Assembly (NCBI GenBank): GCA_040754075.1
Contig: JBFMDH010000007.1
Coordinates: 229,581-293,580 of the forward strand
Direction of reading: 5' to 3'
DNA: 64,000 nucleotides
From: Acidobacteriota bacterium
GTDB taxonomy: Bacteria > Acidobacteriota > Blastocatellia > UBA7656
Shown here: one piece after another, positions 1 through 9,395 of the stretch
Position numbering within the stretch: position 1 is the first letter of the stretch
How the letters are laid out: each line of letters begins with the position of its first letter
Notes under the pieces: generated by a model
Told to the model about the DNA's origin: nothing
The model's database searches: none
The model's input: only the letters and a program-made list of their open reading frames with translations
Made by a program: the position numbers and the translations under genes

Positions 1-1
1 C

Positions 2-565
2 GATGAGTTGAAGCGCTTGCCCGGCGTCGGTCACAAATCGGCGCAACGTATCGCCTTTTATATTCTGCGCGCTGACCGCATTGAAACCGATAAATTGATT
101 GCCGCAATCAATGAAGTCAAAGAGCGCATCGTTTTCTGTTCGGTATGCAACAACCTCACAGACATCGACCCCTGTCGCTATTGTTCAAGCCCGACGCGCG
201 ATAAATCAACGATTCTCGTCGTCGAAGAACCCTACAATATTGTGACCTTTGAAAAAACCCGCGAATATAAAGGGCTTTATCACGTGTTGCATGGCGCATT
301 GTCGCCGATTCGCGGCATTCACCCGGATGATTTGAAGATTAAAAATCTGCTGGAACGATTGCGCTCCGATGAAGTGAAAGAAATCATTCTGGCGACCAAT
401 CCGAATACCGAGGGTGAAGCGACAGCCAATTATTTGTCGCGGTTGATTAAGCCGCTTGGTGTGCGCATCACGCGCATTGCAATGGGGGTTCCGGTGGGTT
501 CCGACCTCGAATATGCCGATGAAGTGACCATGCACAAAGCGCTCGCTAATCGCCATGAAATGTAG
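2..565 (+). CDS. recR: Recombination protein RecR (5' end cut off by the window)
   Basis: RecR works with RecO and RecF to load RecA at single-strand gaps. The reading frame is open to the first base, so the gene starts upstream; the TTG at 8 is an internal leucine, since the visible [10 protein letters not shown] is typical of RecR near residue 12. The helix-hairpin-helix ([14 protein letters not shown]) is followed by a four-cysteine zinc finger (CSVCNN...CRYC) and a Toprim domain ([24 protein letters not shown]). About 187 residues are visible against a usual 195-200, so only some ten residues are missing. A strong hairpin follows the stop. Identification is secure. Confidence 0.97.
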   Translation, partial: DELKRLPGVGHKSAQRIAFYILRADRIETDKLIAAINEVKERIVFCSVCNNLTDIDPCRYCSSPTRDKSTILVVEEPYNIVTFEKTREYKGLYHVLHGALSPIRGIHPDDLKIKNLLERLRSDEVKEIILATNPNTEGEATANYLSRLIKPLGVRITRIAMGVPVGSDLEYADEVTMHKALANRHEM

Positions 566-588
566 CCTGTCTTCGCTTATCAACCATA

Positions 589-626
589 AAAGCGCCGCCG
601 GGTTATTGATAACCTGGCGGCGCTTT
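589..626. terminator. Bidirectional terminator hairpin between recR and the lipoprotein gene
   Basis: Perfect arms AAAGCGCCGCC / GGCGGCGCTTT, extended by GGTTA / TAACC, lie between two convergent genes. A-rich and T-rich edges suit termination in both directions. Confidence 0.8.
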
Positions 627-650
627 CCGGTTTAGAACCAGGCAGCGGAG

Positions 651-1214
651 TTATTTAGTCTCTTTAGCAAAGAGGTCTTTGTTCTCATCCTGAATTTTTT
701 TGGCTTTGGCTTCCAGGTCGTCGGCATCTTTTTTGACGGCATCTGACTTTGAAACGACATCCTTCACTTTCGCTTGATAATCGGCTTTGCTTTCGGTATC
801 AAGCAATGCCTTCGGTTCGCCAATCACCACATCAACATACTCGGCGCGTTTTTTCATTTCAGCGCCTTTGGCTTCGAGATACTCTTTGTATTTATCCTGA
901 AGTTTGAATTTGCTGGCTTCAATGAATTTTTCACCGCTCTCTTTATATTTATCTCTGGCTTTTTCAAGTGTAGCGATGGCTTCTTTAGCCTGGGCGCGTG
1001 CCGCTTCCAGGTCCTGGTCTTCCTCTATACTGGCAACCGCCTGTTCCATTTTTACTAAAAGCTGTCCGCCTTTCGTCAGGTTTTCATTGGCATCTTTGAT
1101 TGCGGCATTGGCGACATCAACAACTTTATTGGCTTTGTCGGTTTCATAAAATGTGCAACCAACCAACAGACAAACACCAATCATCGTCACTAAAAACGGT
1201 AGTTTTCTTTTCAC
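651..1214 (-). CDS. Predicted coiled-coil lipoprotein of unknown function
   Basis: A 187-residue protein with a lipoprotein signal: MKRK, a hydrophobic run, then the lipobox LLVGC with Cys20 as predicted lipidation site. The rest is alpha-helical, rich in Lys, Glu and Ala, and reads as long coiled coil (residues 30-180), with no recognised domain. The start is GTG at 1214; AAGGAG lies 10 bases upstream, which supports it. It is probably an envelope protein anchored in a membrane. The family is not recognised and the function is unknown. It converges on recR and shares the terminator with it. Confidence 0.75.
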   Translation of the reverse strand: MKRKLPFLVTMIGVCLLVGCTFYETDKANKVVDVANAAIKDANENLTKGGQLLVKMEQAVASIEEDQDLEAARAQAKEAIATLEKARDKYKESGEKFIEASKFKLQDKYKEYLEAKGAEMKKRAEYVDVVIGEPKALLDTESKADYQAKVKDVVSKSDAVKKDADDLEAKAKKIQDENKDLFAKETK

Positions 1215-1540
1215 GACTGGGCATCTCCTTATTTTTAAAGTATGGGTTTATTTTGCGGCGAAGCATCATACTCTGCCAGATGAGATTCAACAAGGTGATT
1301 TTGATAGTCAAAGGGGGCGTAGATTTTTGCTTGGTGATTTGCGCCTTTGCAAGCTAAAAGTCATAATAGCGTCTCTGAATTTAGCTGAATCAATCGCTGC
1401 ACTGGCATCATCCGATTAGCGTTCGGTTCAATTCTAAAAGCTCTTCACCATCCCGTTGAGCCAATCCCTAATCAACCTCATCAAAAGATTAGGATAAGCC
1501 TATTGAAAGGCATCACAAGCAATCGAAAAGGAGAAAACTC
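1215..1540. other. Intergenic region between divergent genes
   Basis: Upstream region for both the lipoprotein (minus) and the DUF937 gene (plus). It holds the two ribosome sites and a small inverted repeat (CCTAATC / GATTAGG near 1467-1494). No coding signal is seen. Confidence 0.5.
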
Positions 1541-2125
1541 ATGTTTTTGCAAAATATTTTAAACGAACAACTGAGCGGCGACACCATCGGTCAGATGAGT
1601 CAGACGCTGGGCGCCGACGAAAGCGCCGTCGGCAATGCCATTCAGGCAGCCTTACCGATGTTAATCGGGGCGCTTGCGCGCAACAGCGCCAATGAAGAAG
1701 GCGCGAATTCCCTGCACACGGCTTTATCCAATGACCATGATGGCGGCATCCTCGACAATATCCTCGGGGTTATCGCCGGTGGCGGCACGGATTCTTCGGC
1801 AGGCATTCTCGGACACATTTTCGGCGGCAGGCAACAATCGGTCGAACAGGGCATCAGCCAATCAAGCGGTCTGGATGCCGCAACCGTCGCCAGGTTGTTA
1901 ATGATGCTTGCGCCAATCGTCATGGGCGCGCTTGGCAAGACGCAACGTCAACAAGGATTGGATGCACAAGGAGTCGCCGGTTTGCTTGACCAGGAAAGGC
2001 AGCAACAGGAGAGTTCGTCCCCTTTGATGGGCATGTTAGGTCAGTTGCTCGACCGTGACCACGATGGTTCCGCCGTAGATGATATTTTCGGAATGGTCGG
2101 TGGACTGTTAAAAAATCGCGGCTAG
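1541..2125 (+). CDS. DUF937 (YidB-like) family protein
   Basis: 194 residues with DUF937 features: an N-terminal stretch with GADESAVGNAIQAALPMLIGALARNS, Gly/Asp-rich loops (NDHDGGILDNILG, DRDHDGSAVDDIFGMVGG), and a second helical unit (DAATVARLLMMLAPIVMGALG). The family is widespread, including E. coli YidB, but has no firmly established molecular role. There is no signal peptide, so it is probably cytoplasmic. AAAAGGAG lies at good spacing before the ATG. It appears to be a single-gene unit. Confidence 0.85.
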   Translation: MFLQNILNEQLSGDTIGQMSQTLGADESAVGNAIQAALPMLIGALARNSANEEGANSLHTALSNDHDGGILDNILGVIAGGGTDSSAGILGHIFGGRQQSVEQGISQSSGLDAATVARLLMMLAPIVMGALGKTQRQQGLDAQGVAGLLDQERQQQESSSPLMGMLGQLLDRDHDGSAVDDIFGMVGGLLKNRG

Positions 2126-2252
2126 TTTTTTATTTCAACAGGGAGACGAGAAAATACAAGGGCTTGCAAAAACGCAGGCTTTTTCCCTATGCGAAGTTGT
2201 GATTTTAATCTGGGGTTTCTCTCTCCCTCATCTTTTCTCTCAAAGCTTTTTT

Positions 2253-3788
2253 CTATTCGGGAGCCTCATTCAATCGTTCATACAACAACCGCTTCGCACC
2301 TGAACGCCAGTTTTCATTAATGCCGATGCGATAGAGCGGAACCTCTTTTGAAATCGACTCGGCAATCAATTTTGTGGTGGCGTGGAATCGAAATAACGGC
2401 GCAACCAGATAAAGCAAGGGCGGCGCATCCTGTATTGCTAACCCTTTGAAGTAACCGCGCCGTTCAAAATCGCCGCGCCGCCTGTGCCAGTCAATGCGAA
2501 TCCAGTAATCCAACCCTTGAAATGGAAATTCCGCATCTTCACTTATTTTCAGTTCAATCACCACCAATCGCCCTGTGCGGGTTGCGGTGAGTAAATCGAT
2601 ATATGAACGTTGTTCGCCGCGATAGGCAGGCACCTGCGAGTAGACAAATCGCCCATCCAGCGTCGGGTCAATCGCCGTGACCGCTTGGCGAAGGAGGGAT
2701 TCCAGCCAGCGCTCGCCTTGCAGTCGAAACCGTAAATCATCAAACGCTCTGGCATCAGCGGTGCGCATGTGCGAAATCCCGGCGATTAACTCAAGCAATT
2801 CAGGGTAATTTTTATCCGAAAGTTTTTTCCTCGGCAACGATATGCCAAATTCGACTTTCAGTTTTTGCGGGGCAATCCGGGCAAAGGTTAATCCATGAAT
2901 TGCGAGATATACCCAGCCATTGCGCCGACGGGTGTCGATAGGTTGTAAAGTTTGCTCTTGAAGATTCGCCAAAAAGTTTTGCACCCCTTCGTTGAGCGGT
3001 TTACCGTGCGACCAATCGGCGCTTTGCGAAGCGCGTTTGAGGTTATCGAATAAGTCCGCCTGGGCAAATGAGGAAATGGGTTTGATCATTCGTTGTGATT
3101 CACCGATTTCAAAAAGCGAAATCGGGATGCCTGCGATTTGCACGTAAACCAATCGTGAAGCAATCGTGAAGGCACGCCCCGCGGGAACCAATAACATCAA
3201 CCGGTTGATGAGGTTTCCGGTTTGCCGTAAATGATCGAGCCAGATCAACCCGGCGCTCAGGGTTGCATCAACGTGAGAAGATGATTCGTTACTACCAATG
3301 GCGACGGCTGCATATCGCTGATGGTTTTCTCTAATGAGCAACCGCGTGTGAATGCTTGAAAAATGCCGCGGGTCATTTCGCTGGGTGATCGTCTTGATAA
3401 CTTTGAATTCGGGGAAATTCGCTTCAATTAAATCGCCAATCGATTGTGCAAATTCCTGTCGGGTTCCGGCAATTTCTCCCTGTTGATGGTGGCGTTGCAT
3501 TTCAACTAAACACTCGACCCGACCCAGTTGTTTTGCGCATTGGAATCGTAAGGCATTTGGCGAGATTTCAGCGGACAAGATACGCCAGGAACGCGACCAG
3601 CCATCTCCCCAACTTGACAGGATTAACTTTCCAAAAAGCAGTTCAATCTGAGCCTGAGAATTTTTCATTTCTGCGATGAACCGCTGATTTTCATATAATT
3701 CAAAATCGCCTTCCAGGAGAAATTTTTCAACATCATATCTGATTTGCGCGAGGTCTTGAGTGGTGGTTTGAGGATACGGTTTTTCCAT
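2253..3788 (-). CDS. Uncharacterised protein with a C-terminal PD-(D/E)XK nuclease-like domain
   Basis: About 511 residues. The C-terminal third carries YIDLLTATRTGRLVVIELK, with D399, E413 and K415 (numbered from the upstream ATG at 3791) in the D-x13-E-x-K arrangement of PD-(D/E)XK nucleases; the local sequence resembles the NucS endonuclease core. The N-terminal 370 residues are not recognised. Two adjacent ATG codons (3791 and 3788) give no clear ribosome site, so the start is uncertain by one codon. No methylase or other defence gene lies next to it. Nuclease activity is inferred from the motif alone. A DNA repair or defence role is possible but unproven. Confidence 0.6.
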   Translation of the reverse strand: MEKPYPQTTTQDLAQIRYDVEKFLLEGDFELYENQRFIAEMKNSQAQIELLFGKLILSSWGDGWSRSWRILSAEISPNALRFQCAKQLGRVECLVEMQRHHQQGEIAGTRQEFAQSIGDLIEANFPEFKVIKTITQRNDPRHFSSIHTRLLIRENHQRYAAVAIGSNESSSHVDATLSAGLIWLDHLRQTGNLINRLMLLVPAGRAFTIASRLVYVQIAGIPISLFEIGESQRMIKPISSFAQADLFDNLKRASQSADWSHGKPLNEGVQNFLANLQEQTLQPIDTRRRNGWVYLAIHGLTFARIAPQKLKVEFGISLPRKKLSDKNYPELLELIAGISHMRTADARAFDDLRFRLQGERWLESLLRQAVTAIDPTLDGRFVYSQVPAYRGEQRSYIDLLTATRTGRLVVIELKISEDAEFPFQGLDYWIRIDWHRRRGDFERRGYFKGLAIQDAPPLLYLVAPLFRFHATTKLIAESISKEVPLYRIGINENWRSGAKRLLYERLNEAPE

Positions 3789-3810
3789 CATGAAGATTTC
3801 AGGGTTATAG

Positions 3811-3840
3811 TTGACGCTGAGAAAGTCAATTTGTTACTAT
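3811..3840 (+). promoter_or_regulatory. Probable sigma-70 promoter of tRNA-Ala
   Basis: TTGACG at 3811-3816 and TACTAT at 3835-3840 are separated by 18 bases. The predicted start of transcription is about 18 bases before the mature tRNA. Confidence 0.65.
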
Positions 3841-3864
3841 CACGGTGCATTTGATAAATCAACT

Positions 3865-3937
3865 GGGGCTATAGCTCAGCTGGGAGAGCGCATGACTGGC
3901 AGTCATGAGGTCATCGGTTCGATCCCGATTAGCTCCA
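3865..3937 (+). tRNA. tRNA-Ala (anticodon GGC)
   Basis: A 73-base cloverleaf: acceptor GGGGCTA / TAGCTCC, D arm GCTC...GAGC, anticodon stem CATGA / TCATG with loop CTGGCAG (anticodon GGC), and T arm ATCGG-TTCGATC-CCGAT. Position 3:70 is a G:U pair, the alanine identity element. The discriminator is A and no CCA is encoded. It would read GCC and GCU codons. Confidence 0.97.
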
Positions 3938-3952
3938 CTTTAATAATCAACA

Positions 3953-3983
3953 AGTAAAGGCTACCGAATCGGTAGCCTTTACT
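3953..3983 (+). terminator. Terminator after tRNA-Ala
   Basis: Perfect hairpin with arms AGTAAAGGCTACCGA / TCGGTAGCCTTTACT, followed by TGTTTTAAT, starting 16 bases after the tRNA. Confidence 0.85.
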
Positions 3984-4072
3984 GTTTTAATAAGCCTCAT
4001 ACTGATTTTTTTTCTGAACGATCTTTTTAATCATTGCCGGTCGCTGAGATAATGAGTAAAAACGGATGCTTA

Positions 4073-4195
4073 TAGCCGTTTGCAAAACGATTTACTCATG
4101 TTGAGGAAGCAGTCTTTGACCGCGTTTCCCGTCATACGCAGTCAAAGACCGCTTCCTCAACAGCGGCTGAGTAAACTCAATCGCAAACCGCTCTA
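4073..4195. repeat. MITE-like long inverted repeat, copy 1
   Basis: About 123 bases with imperfect arms of some 50 bases. The left arm contains GTTTGCAAAACGATTTACTC and then GTTGAGGAAGCAGTCTTTGA; the right arm, read on the other strand, contains CGGTTTGCGATTGAGTTTAC and GTTGAGGAAGCGGTCTTTGA. A related, centrally deleted copy lies at 10115-10205. Both are intergenic. No transposase is present, so it could be a non-autonomous element or a REP-type family. Confidence 0.7.
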
Positions 4196-4217
4196 ATAGC
4201 GGCACGGTTCTCAAGCC

Positions 4218-4574
4218 CTATCTGGTGTATTTATCGGCACCTAAAAAATGCAGTGACACATAGGGTTCATCACCGATTACCCAGCTGTCATGGGCAATCG
4301 GCGGAATATAAAAAACGGTTCCGGGTTCAAGTTCATGCACTTCGCCATTTTGCATCGCAGCCGTGGCTTTGCCGTAGAGCACCATTCCAAGATGCTCTAC
4401 TTCACAAAACGGCGTACCCGCTATAGGACTGACATCTATTGACCATTTCCATCCCGGCTCATAGGTTGCCTTACCAATCGTCATGCCACCGATATGGATA
4501 ATTTCAAATCGGCCTTTCTCAAAGTGGCGCACTTCATCCGGGTGTTCAAATTTTTTTAATATTACCTCAAGCAT
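4218..4574 (-). CDS. Small cupin-domain protein
   Basis: 118 residues forming one cupin beta-barrel. Motif 1 region is GWKWSIDVSPIAGTPFCEVEHLGMVLYGKA and motif 2 is LEPGTVFYIPPIAHDSWVIGDEP, with His residues (EHLG, AHDSW) as possible metal ligands. The canonical HxH pair of motif 1 is not clear, so metal binding is uncertain. There is no signal peptide. GGAGAGG before the ATG supports the start. Substrate is unknown; single-domain cupins of this size include isomerases, oxygenases and sensors. Confidence 0.8.
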   Translation of the reverse strand: MLEVILKKFEHPDEVRHFEKGRFEIIHIGGMTIGKATYEPGWKWSIDVSPIAGTPFCEVEHLGMVLYGKATAAMQNGEVHELEPGTVFYIPPIAHDSWVIGDEPYVSLHFLGADKYTR

Positions 4575-4920
4575 GGGAAGCCTCTCCTTTATCGCAATCC
4601 TTGTTCGTGAATCCAGGTTGGATTATGCCTGACGCATTTTAGGTTTATCCAAACAATTTCCAGTTTTCTCCAGGGTTAGGCATCTCGCGGACGTTTCCCT
4701 TTTATCGAAGGTTAGATTTTGGAATTGAATTTTTCGGCGTGAATCACGGCAAATAATTGCAAGGTTAAACAGGGGGAAACCGTTTTGCTTTGGTCTGGCA
4801 AACTGTCATTAGAAAATTGCCCGCAATGCAGGGATTGATAAAACCTAAATGAGATTTATCAACTGCACCGCTAAAAGCTTGGGGTTTAAAGTCAGCCGAG
4901 ACATTTTTTATGCGCCCGGC
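4575..4920. other. Intergenic region upstream of the cupin gene
   Basis: Holds the cupin ribosome site next to 4575. No other gene, RNA or clear repeat is seen in the remaining bases. Confidence 0.5.
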
Positions 4921-6690
4921 TTATGACGCAATCGAATTGGTTTTCCCCTTCAAAACGTCACGCACTTTGCGCATCAATTCGCCGGGCAAAAACGGTTTCT
5001 GCAAAAATGCCAACCCCTCTTTCAACACCCGGTTCAATACCACTGCGTCATCCGTGTAACCGGAAACATAAAGCACTTTGATATCCGGTCGGGTTTTGAC
5101 GACCTCATCGGCTAAATACCTGCCGTTCATGTAAGGCATGACGACATCGGTTAATAACAGGTTGATGGTTCCGGGATGGGTTTTAGCGATATGTAACGCT
5201 TCGACCGTATGATTGGCAACCAGCATGGTATAACCGCTGGCTTCCAGAATTTCGCGGGTCAATTCCCTAACCGCAACATCATCTTCCACAAGTAAAATCG
5301 TCCCCGAACCATTTTGCGGCGTCGAACGGATTGCCGCCTGCCGCTCCTGTTCTCTTTGAATCGCGGCAACCGGAAAGAAAATCTTAAATACGGTTCCCTG
5401 ACCGCATTCACTATCGACTTCGATAAATCCGTTTACCTGTTTGACGATTCCATAAACTGTCGATAGCCCAAGCCCTGTGCCTTTGCCTAAATCTTTGGTG
5501 GTAAAAAACGGCTCAAAAATGCGCTTCAATGTCGCTTTTTCCATGCCCATGCCGGTATCAGCAATCTCTAAAACCACATACCTGCCAGCCTCAACCTGAA
5601 ACGATTCCTTCACATAATTTTCCGTAATCATCAGGTCGTAAGTTTTAATCGTCAAATGACCGCCTTCGGGCATAGCATCACGCGCATTGACTGCCAGGTT
5701 CATAATCACCTGTTCAATCTGTCCGGGGTCAGCAAAAATGTTCACCAGATTTTCTTTGGGATTGATATGCAATTCAACATCTTCGCCAATCAATCTGCGC
5801 AACATCTTTCCCATCTCAGCAAGCAACGTATTGATGTCGATGACTTTGGGTTGGACGATCTGTTTTCGGCTGAACATCAGCAGTTGTCTGGTGAGTGAAG
5901 TCGCGCGTTGACCGGCTTTTTCAATCTCAACGATGTGTTTTCGATTCGGGTCGCTGCTATCAACCCGGCTCAATATCAACTGACTGTAGCCGATCACCGT
6001 GGTCAGCAGGTTGTTAAAATCATGCGCTACGCCGCCTGCCAGCACCCCCAAGGCTTCCATCTTTTGCGATTGCCGGAACTGGTCTTCCAATGACCGGCGT
6101 TCACTAATATCTTCGGCTATAGTCTGGAGGATTTCCTCGTTATCATCAGGCGAATAAAACGCCATTGCGCTCAGTCGTACAGTCAAGGTTTTCCCGTTGG
6201 GGTTCTGCCAATCAACTTCAAAGCCTTGTACTTTTTGTTGTGATTGACAGATTTCGAGCAATCGTTTGTGGTCGTCCGGGTTGCAATAAATATCCTGCAA
6301 TTTCACCTTCATTAAGGCTTCACCGGATTCATATCCCAACATATCAACCAACGCAGGATTAACGGAAATAAACCTGCCATCAAAGGTTGTTAGAAAAATA
6401 CCGTAAAGCGCATTCTCATAAATCGAACGGTAGCGCTCTTCGGCTTGCGCCAGCGCCTTTTGCGTCGCTTGTTGTTTGGCATTAGCCTGTTTGAGAACTA
6501 AAAACAGGACGAGTCCGGTGATGCCGACAAACAACAGCCCCTTGCTAATTTCAATCATTTTATTCGACCAGATTTCATTCGCTAAAACGCCGTGAACCAT
6601 GTCGGAGAGAATAATCCATAAACCTCCAATCATTAGATAAATGATTAGTATTTTCGCTGGCGAAAAAGAATTTTTAATGTATCCAGTCAT
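4921..6690 (-). CDS. Membrane hybrid sensor histidine kinase (PAS-HisKA-HATPase-REC)
   Basis: 589 residues. Two transmembrane segments (about 14-34 and 50-67) are followed by a PAS domain (about 85-200), a dimerisation domain with the phosphoacceptor His223 (VAHDFNNLLTTVIGYSQ), and a HATPase with N box (NLAVNARDAMPEGG), DTGMGM, F box (IFEPFFTTKDLGKGTGLGLS) and G2 box. A receiver domain ends the protein, with Asp515 (LLLTDVVMP) as phosphoacceptor. The periplasmic loop is only about 15 residues, so sensing is probably through PAS or the membrane. The HDFNNLL type is often paired with phosphorelay outputs. No response regulator is adjacent, so its partner is unknown. Confidence 0.93.
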   Translation of the reverse strand: MTGYIKNSFSPAKILIIYLMIGGLWIILSDMVHGVLANEIWSNKMIEISKGLLFVGITGLVLFLVLKQANAKQQATQKALAQAEERYRSIYENALYGIFLTTFDGRFISVNPALVDMLGYESGEALMKVKLQDIYCNPDDHKRLLEICQSQQKVQGFEVDWQNPNGKTLTVRLSAMAFYSPDDNEEILQTIAEDISERRSLEDQFRQSQKMEALGVLAGGVAHDFNNLLTTVIGYSQLILSRVDSSDPNRKHIVEIEKAGQRATSLTRQLLMFSRKQIVQPKVIDINTLLAEMGKMLRRLIGEDVELHINPKENLVNIFADPGQIEQVIMNLAVNARDAMPEGGHLTIKTYDLMITENYVKESFQVEAGRYVVLEIADTGMGMEKATLKRIFEPFFTTKDLGKGTGLGLSTVYGIVKQVNGFIEVDSECGQGTVFKIFFPVAAIQREQERQAAIRSTPQNGSGTILLVEDDVAVRELTREILEASGYTMLVANHTVEALHIAKTHPGTINLLLTDVVMPYMNGRYLADEVVKTRPDIKVLYVSGYTDDAVVLNRVLKEGLAFLQKPFLPGELMRKVRDVLKGKTNSIAS

Positions 6691-7018
6691 ACCGGTATCC
6701 CACTTTTAAGTTTGGAGGCGTGAGGCTAGGCAAGTACACAACACCCATCAACTTACGAAAAAATTGAAATGGAAGCCTGTGGGGAGTTATTCGTTTTATA
6801 ATTTATCAGCGGAAATGCAGATTGCTTGTTCGATGTTTAGTGATGAGCGGAGGTCGATCCATCATTAGACCAGCAACAGATTAACAACCAAAGAAACCAA
6901 CTTTATTAATCTGCATTCCAAAAACCTATTCAAACACAACTGTGAAATAGAAAATCTTAAAATTTCACAATTGGTTCTCGATTTCCCCAAATATCTAGGT
7001 TCTTTTTAATCCTTCCGA
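6691..7018. other. Intergenic region without recognised features
   Basis: AT-rich stretch upstream of the histidine kinase and downstream of the secreted protein gene. No gene, RNA or clear repeat is seen. Confidence 0.45.
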
Positions 7019-8242
7019 TTAAAAATTGCAAGACTGATTACAGAAAAACGGCTGGCTGGGAGTTTCCCCTGGATTGACAATCACAATCGCTCCCGGCAAT
7101 CCATTACACATACGCCCTTTGGCAATAATGGTTGAAAAACCTCCTACAACAGTATCCGGGTCTTTGAATTTTAATTTTTTGGGACTCACACCGCCGACGG
7201 TTATCTGCGCGTTAGCCTGAAAGCGGATTCCTTTGATAATCAAACTCAAGGCTCCGGTTTCACTGCGTTCCAAACGGCACTGGTTAATGATGGCTACAGG
7301 TGGTGCGGAATCTCCTTCACCGGGAGTTGTCTGGGTATTTCCACAGGTAAACGTAACCTGCACACCCTGTTCATTGCCGAGCGGACAGTTGGCAGGAGTT
7401 CCCGGAGGCAAACTCGTCAAATTGCGGCTTGTTCCATTTGGTCCCGTCACATAAATCAAAAATTTCTTTCCGGCATTGGCGTTGCCAAAAGCGAATAACC
7501 CATCAATCAAATTTGGCGTCAGCACCACGAAGCGTTTGGCTTGAATAATATTACCCGGATTGCCGACTTCAACGGCGTACACGTCCGTGACATTGATCGT
7601 CGTTCCGGTTGAATAGCTTACCTCGCCCGCGCTATCCGTCGAAGCCACAAACGGCAGACTGAAACACGAACCGGGAATCTGAATATTCTGTTCAATCGCG
7701 CAATCGCCGCCAGAAGGTGTAGCCGATACCACAACCGGCGCGCGTATGCCGACATCTATCGGACAAGTGGTCTTTTGCGTGTAATCACCAAAGATATTGT
7801 CATCACTCGCATTCACTTTTTTAACCAGCGTGAGGCTGACCACGCCGCCGCAACAGGCAAACGGGAAAGCCGTTCCCGGCAATTGCGGACTGAGCGCAGG
7901 AATCGTCACCTGGGTGAGCAGACTGTTGACGTGGTTTATATCTTTGAGCGCAATGGTAAAATCCTCTATGCCATCGCCGTTGCTGTCGCAGGAAATAAAT
8001 CCGCCATTGGGAAAAAACGGACAGCTCACGATGTTCAACTTTACATCGCAAAGCGCATTGATAATGCCACGAGTTGAATCCGGTGAAACCGCTGGCTGAT
8101 TGGGCGCGACATTGACGGTTCCCGCCGGAAGAATGATTAAGGATGAATCCGGCGCAACCGTTTGTCCATAACTTTGTAAAGTGGAAATACCGAGAACTGA
8201 AAAAACCAAACCGAATAGGATGATAGCGACTTTACTTCTCAT
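7019..8242 (-). CDS. Secreted protein of unknown function with a C-terminal IPT/TIG-like stretch
   Basis: 407 residues from the ATG at 8242, which has GGAG nine bases upstream; an in-frame TTG at 8257 would place that GGAG inside the gene, so the ATG is preferred. A classical signal peptide (MRSKVAIILFGLVFSVLG...SYGQ) predicts export. The body is rich in Gly, Pro, Thr and Asn with about a dozen cysteines, many in pairs (CPFFPNGGFISC, FACCGG), suggesting disulfides. Near the end, IKGIRFQANAQITVGG resembles the start of an IPT/TIG immunoglobulin-like fold. No catalytic motif is seen. The function is unknown. Confidence 0.7.
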   Translation of the reverse strand: MRSKVAIILFGLVFSVLGISTLQSYGQTVAPDSSLIILPAGTVNVAPNQPAVSPDSTRGIINALCDVKLNIVSCPFFPNGGFISCDSNGDGIEDFTIALKDINHVNSLLTQVTIPALSPQLPGTAFPFACCGGVVSLTLVKKVNASDDNIFGDYTQKTTCPIDVGIRAPVVVSATPSGGDCAIEQNIQIPGSCFSLPFVASTDSAGEVSYSTGTTINVTDVYAVEVGNPGNIIQAKRFVVLTPNLIDGLFAFGNANAGKKFLIYVTGPNGTSRNLTSLPPGTPANCPLGNEQGVQVTFTCGNTQTTPGEGDSAPPVAIINQCRLERSETGALSLIIKGIRFQANAQITVGGVSPKKLKFKDPDTVVGGFSTIIAKGRMCNGLPGAIVIVNPGETPSQPFFCNQSCNF

Positions 8243-8340
8243 ATTATGAATCTCCAAATTTTCGGTGAGCCGCGCGCATAGACTATGCCATAAAATTCCT
8301 CGGTTTGCGATAATTCATTTCCATCTAAAAACGGAATATT

Positions 8341-8850
8341 ATGAAATCATCAACTCAACTCATCGACGCCCTGCGCGATAAAACCCTTGAACAAATCGAA
8401 CGTCTCGATTCGCTCATTGTCAAAATCCCTGACGACAAACCGGAATGGCAGCCTGTCGATTCGACATTGCCCTTGACCGATTTACTCGGTCATTTGCTCG
8501 AATGCCTGGCTGGTTTTTGTGCTGTGCTGTATGCCCTCCGCCCGCGCCAGTTATCGCACTTTCCACATTTAAGAGCGCTTCCGGTCAATCAACCGCGCAA
8601 AGCAACCGACGCGCGACAGTTAATGGAAATCTATCGTCAACACCTCGAACAAGGTTTTGCATTGCTCACCGATGATGATTTATCCATCAAAGTATCCACG
8701 GTTTTTGTTCCCGCAGGCGAAAGCGTTTTGACCTTACTGCTCGGCAATCTCGAACATCTGCTCAACCACAAGTACCAACTGTTTTTCTATTTGAAAATGC
8801 TTGGCGTAGCGGTTGCTTCTCAAGACCTTTATCAATTTCGCGGGGAATGA
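8341..8850 (+). CDS. DinB-like four-helix protein
   Basis: 169 residues, all helical, with the pattern of DinB/YfiT proteins: a helix with LTDLLGHLLECLAGF, and a later helix with NLEHLLNHKYQLFFYL. The conserved histidines in GHLLE and HLLNH (HxxxH) are the expected metal ligands. Some family members are thiol-dependent transferases, but most are uncharacterised. The ATG has only a weak ribosome site (ACGGAAT). Family assignment is by fold pattern and is fairly confident; the substrate is unknown. Confidence 0.75.
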   Translation: MKSSTQLIDALRDKTLEQIERLDSLIVKIPDDKPEWQPVDSTLPLTDLLGHLLECLAGFCAVLYALRPRQLSHFPHLRALPVNQPRKATDARQLMEIYRQHLEQGFALLTDDDLSIKVSTVFVPAGESVLTLLLGNLEHLLNHKYQLFFYLKMLGVAVASQDLYQFRGE

Positions 8851-8858
8851 ACCGATGG

Positions 8859-9188
8859 CTATTTCAACTTTGTAAAAAAACAACTGGGTTCGCCGGTGTG
8901 ACAGGCTGGACCCGCAGGTTCGACCTGGATTAACAACGTATCGCCATCGCAATCAATGCGAATTGCAACGACGCGCTGGGTGTTGCCGGAGGTTGCGCCT
9001 TTGTGCCAGAGTTCACCACGCGAACGGCTCCAAAACCAGGTCTCTGCGGTTTCAAGAGTTTTGGCAAGCGACGCGGCATTCATATAAGCCATCATTAAAA
9101 CCTCGCCGCTCGCGGCGTCCTGCACGATTGCCGGCACCAAGCCGCGCTCGTCAAATTGCACTGCGGTTATCAGATCATCAGTCATCAT
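8859..9188 (-). CDS. hisI: Phosphoribosyl-AMP cyclohydrolase
   Basis: 109 residues. Opens the adenine ring of PR-AMP, the third step of histidine synthesis. Family motifs are all present: [34 protein letters not shown], the metal site [21 protein letters not shown] and CF near the end. It is the cyclohydrolase only; the HisE pyrophosphatase that is fused in many bacteria is absent and not elsewhere in the window. GGAGGG lies upstream of the ATGATG start. It is separated from hisF by the plus-strand DUF2911 gene, so it is probably transcribed on its own. Confidence 0.95.
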   Translation of the reverse strand: MMTDDLITAVQFDERGLVPAIVQDAASGEVLMMAYMNAASLAKTLETAETWFWSRSRGELWHKGATSGNTQRVVAIRIDCDGDTLLIQVEPAGPACHTGEPSCFFTKLK

Positions 9189-9395
9189 CTATCACTCACC
9201 CTCCGGGCGATTTGTAAAAAGATGTTAAAAATCCAGGTTGTGCAACCTTCTATCTTTAGTAACCGTTTCCTACACCGTAAAATTCATGTCGTTTTTTGAG
9301 TTTGACAGCGGAACCTGATGCAGCTTGTATTAACCATTTCCTGCAAGCAAACTTATTGCCCGAATATCTAAACAGAAAATAGGAGGATTGCGAAA

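Noticed and set aside
206..583. Minus-strand open frame across recR
   Set aside because: It is antisense to the well-conserved RecR Toprim region and has no family features.
2126..2252. Terminator after the DUF937 gene
   Set aside because: Only a weak, interrupted complement (GCTTGC / GCAGGC) is present, so no call is made.
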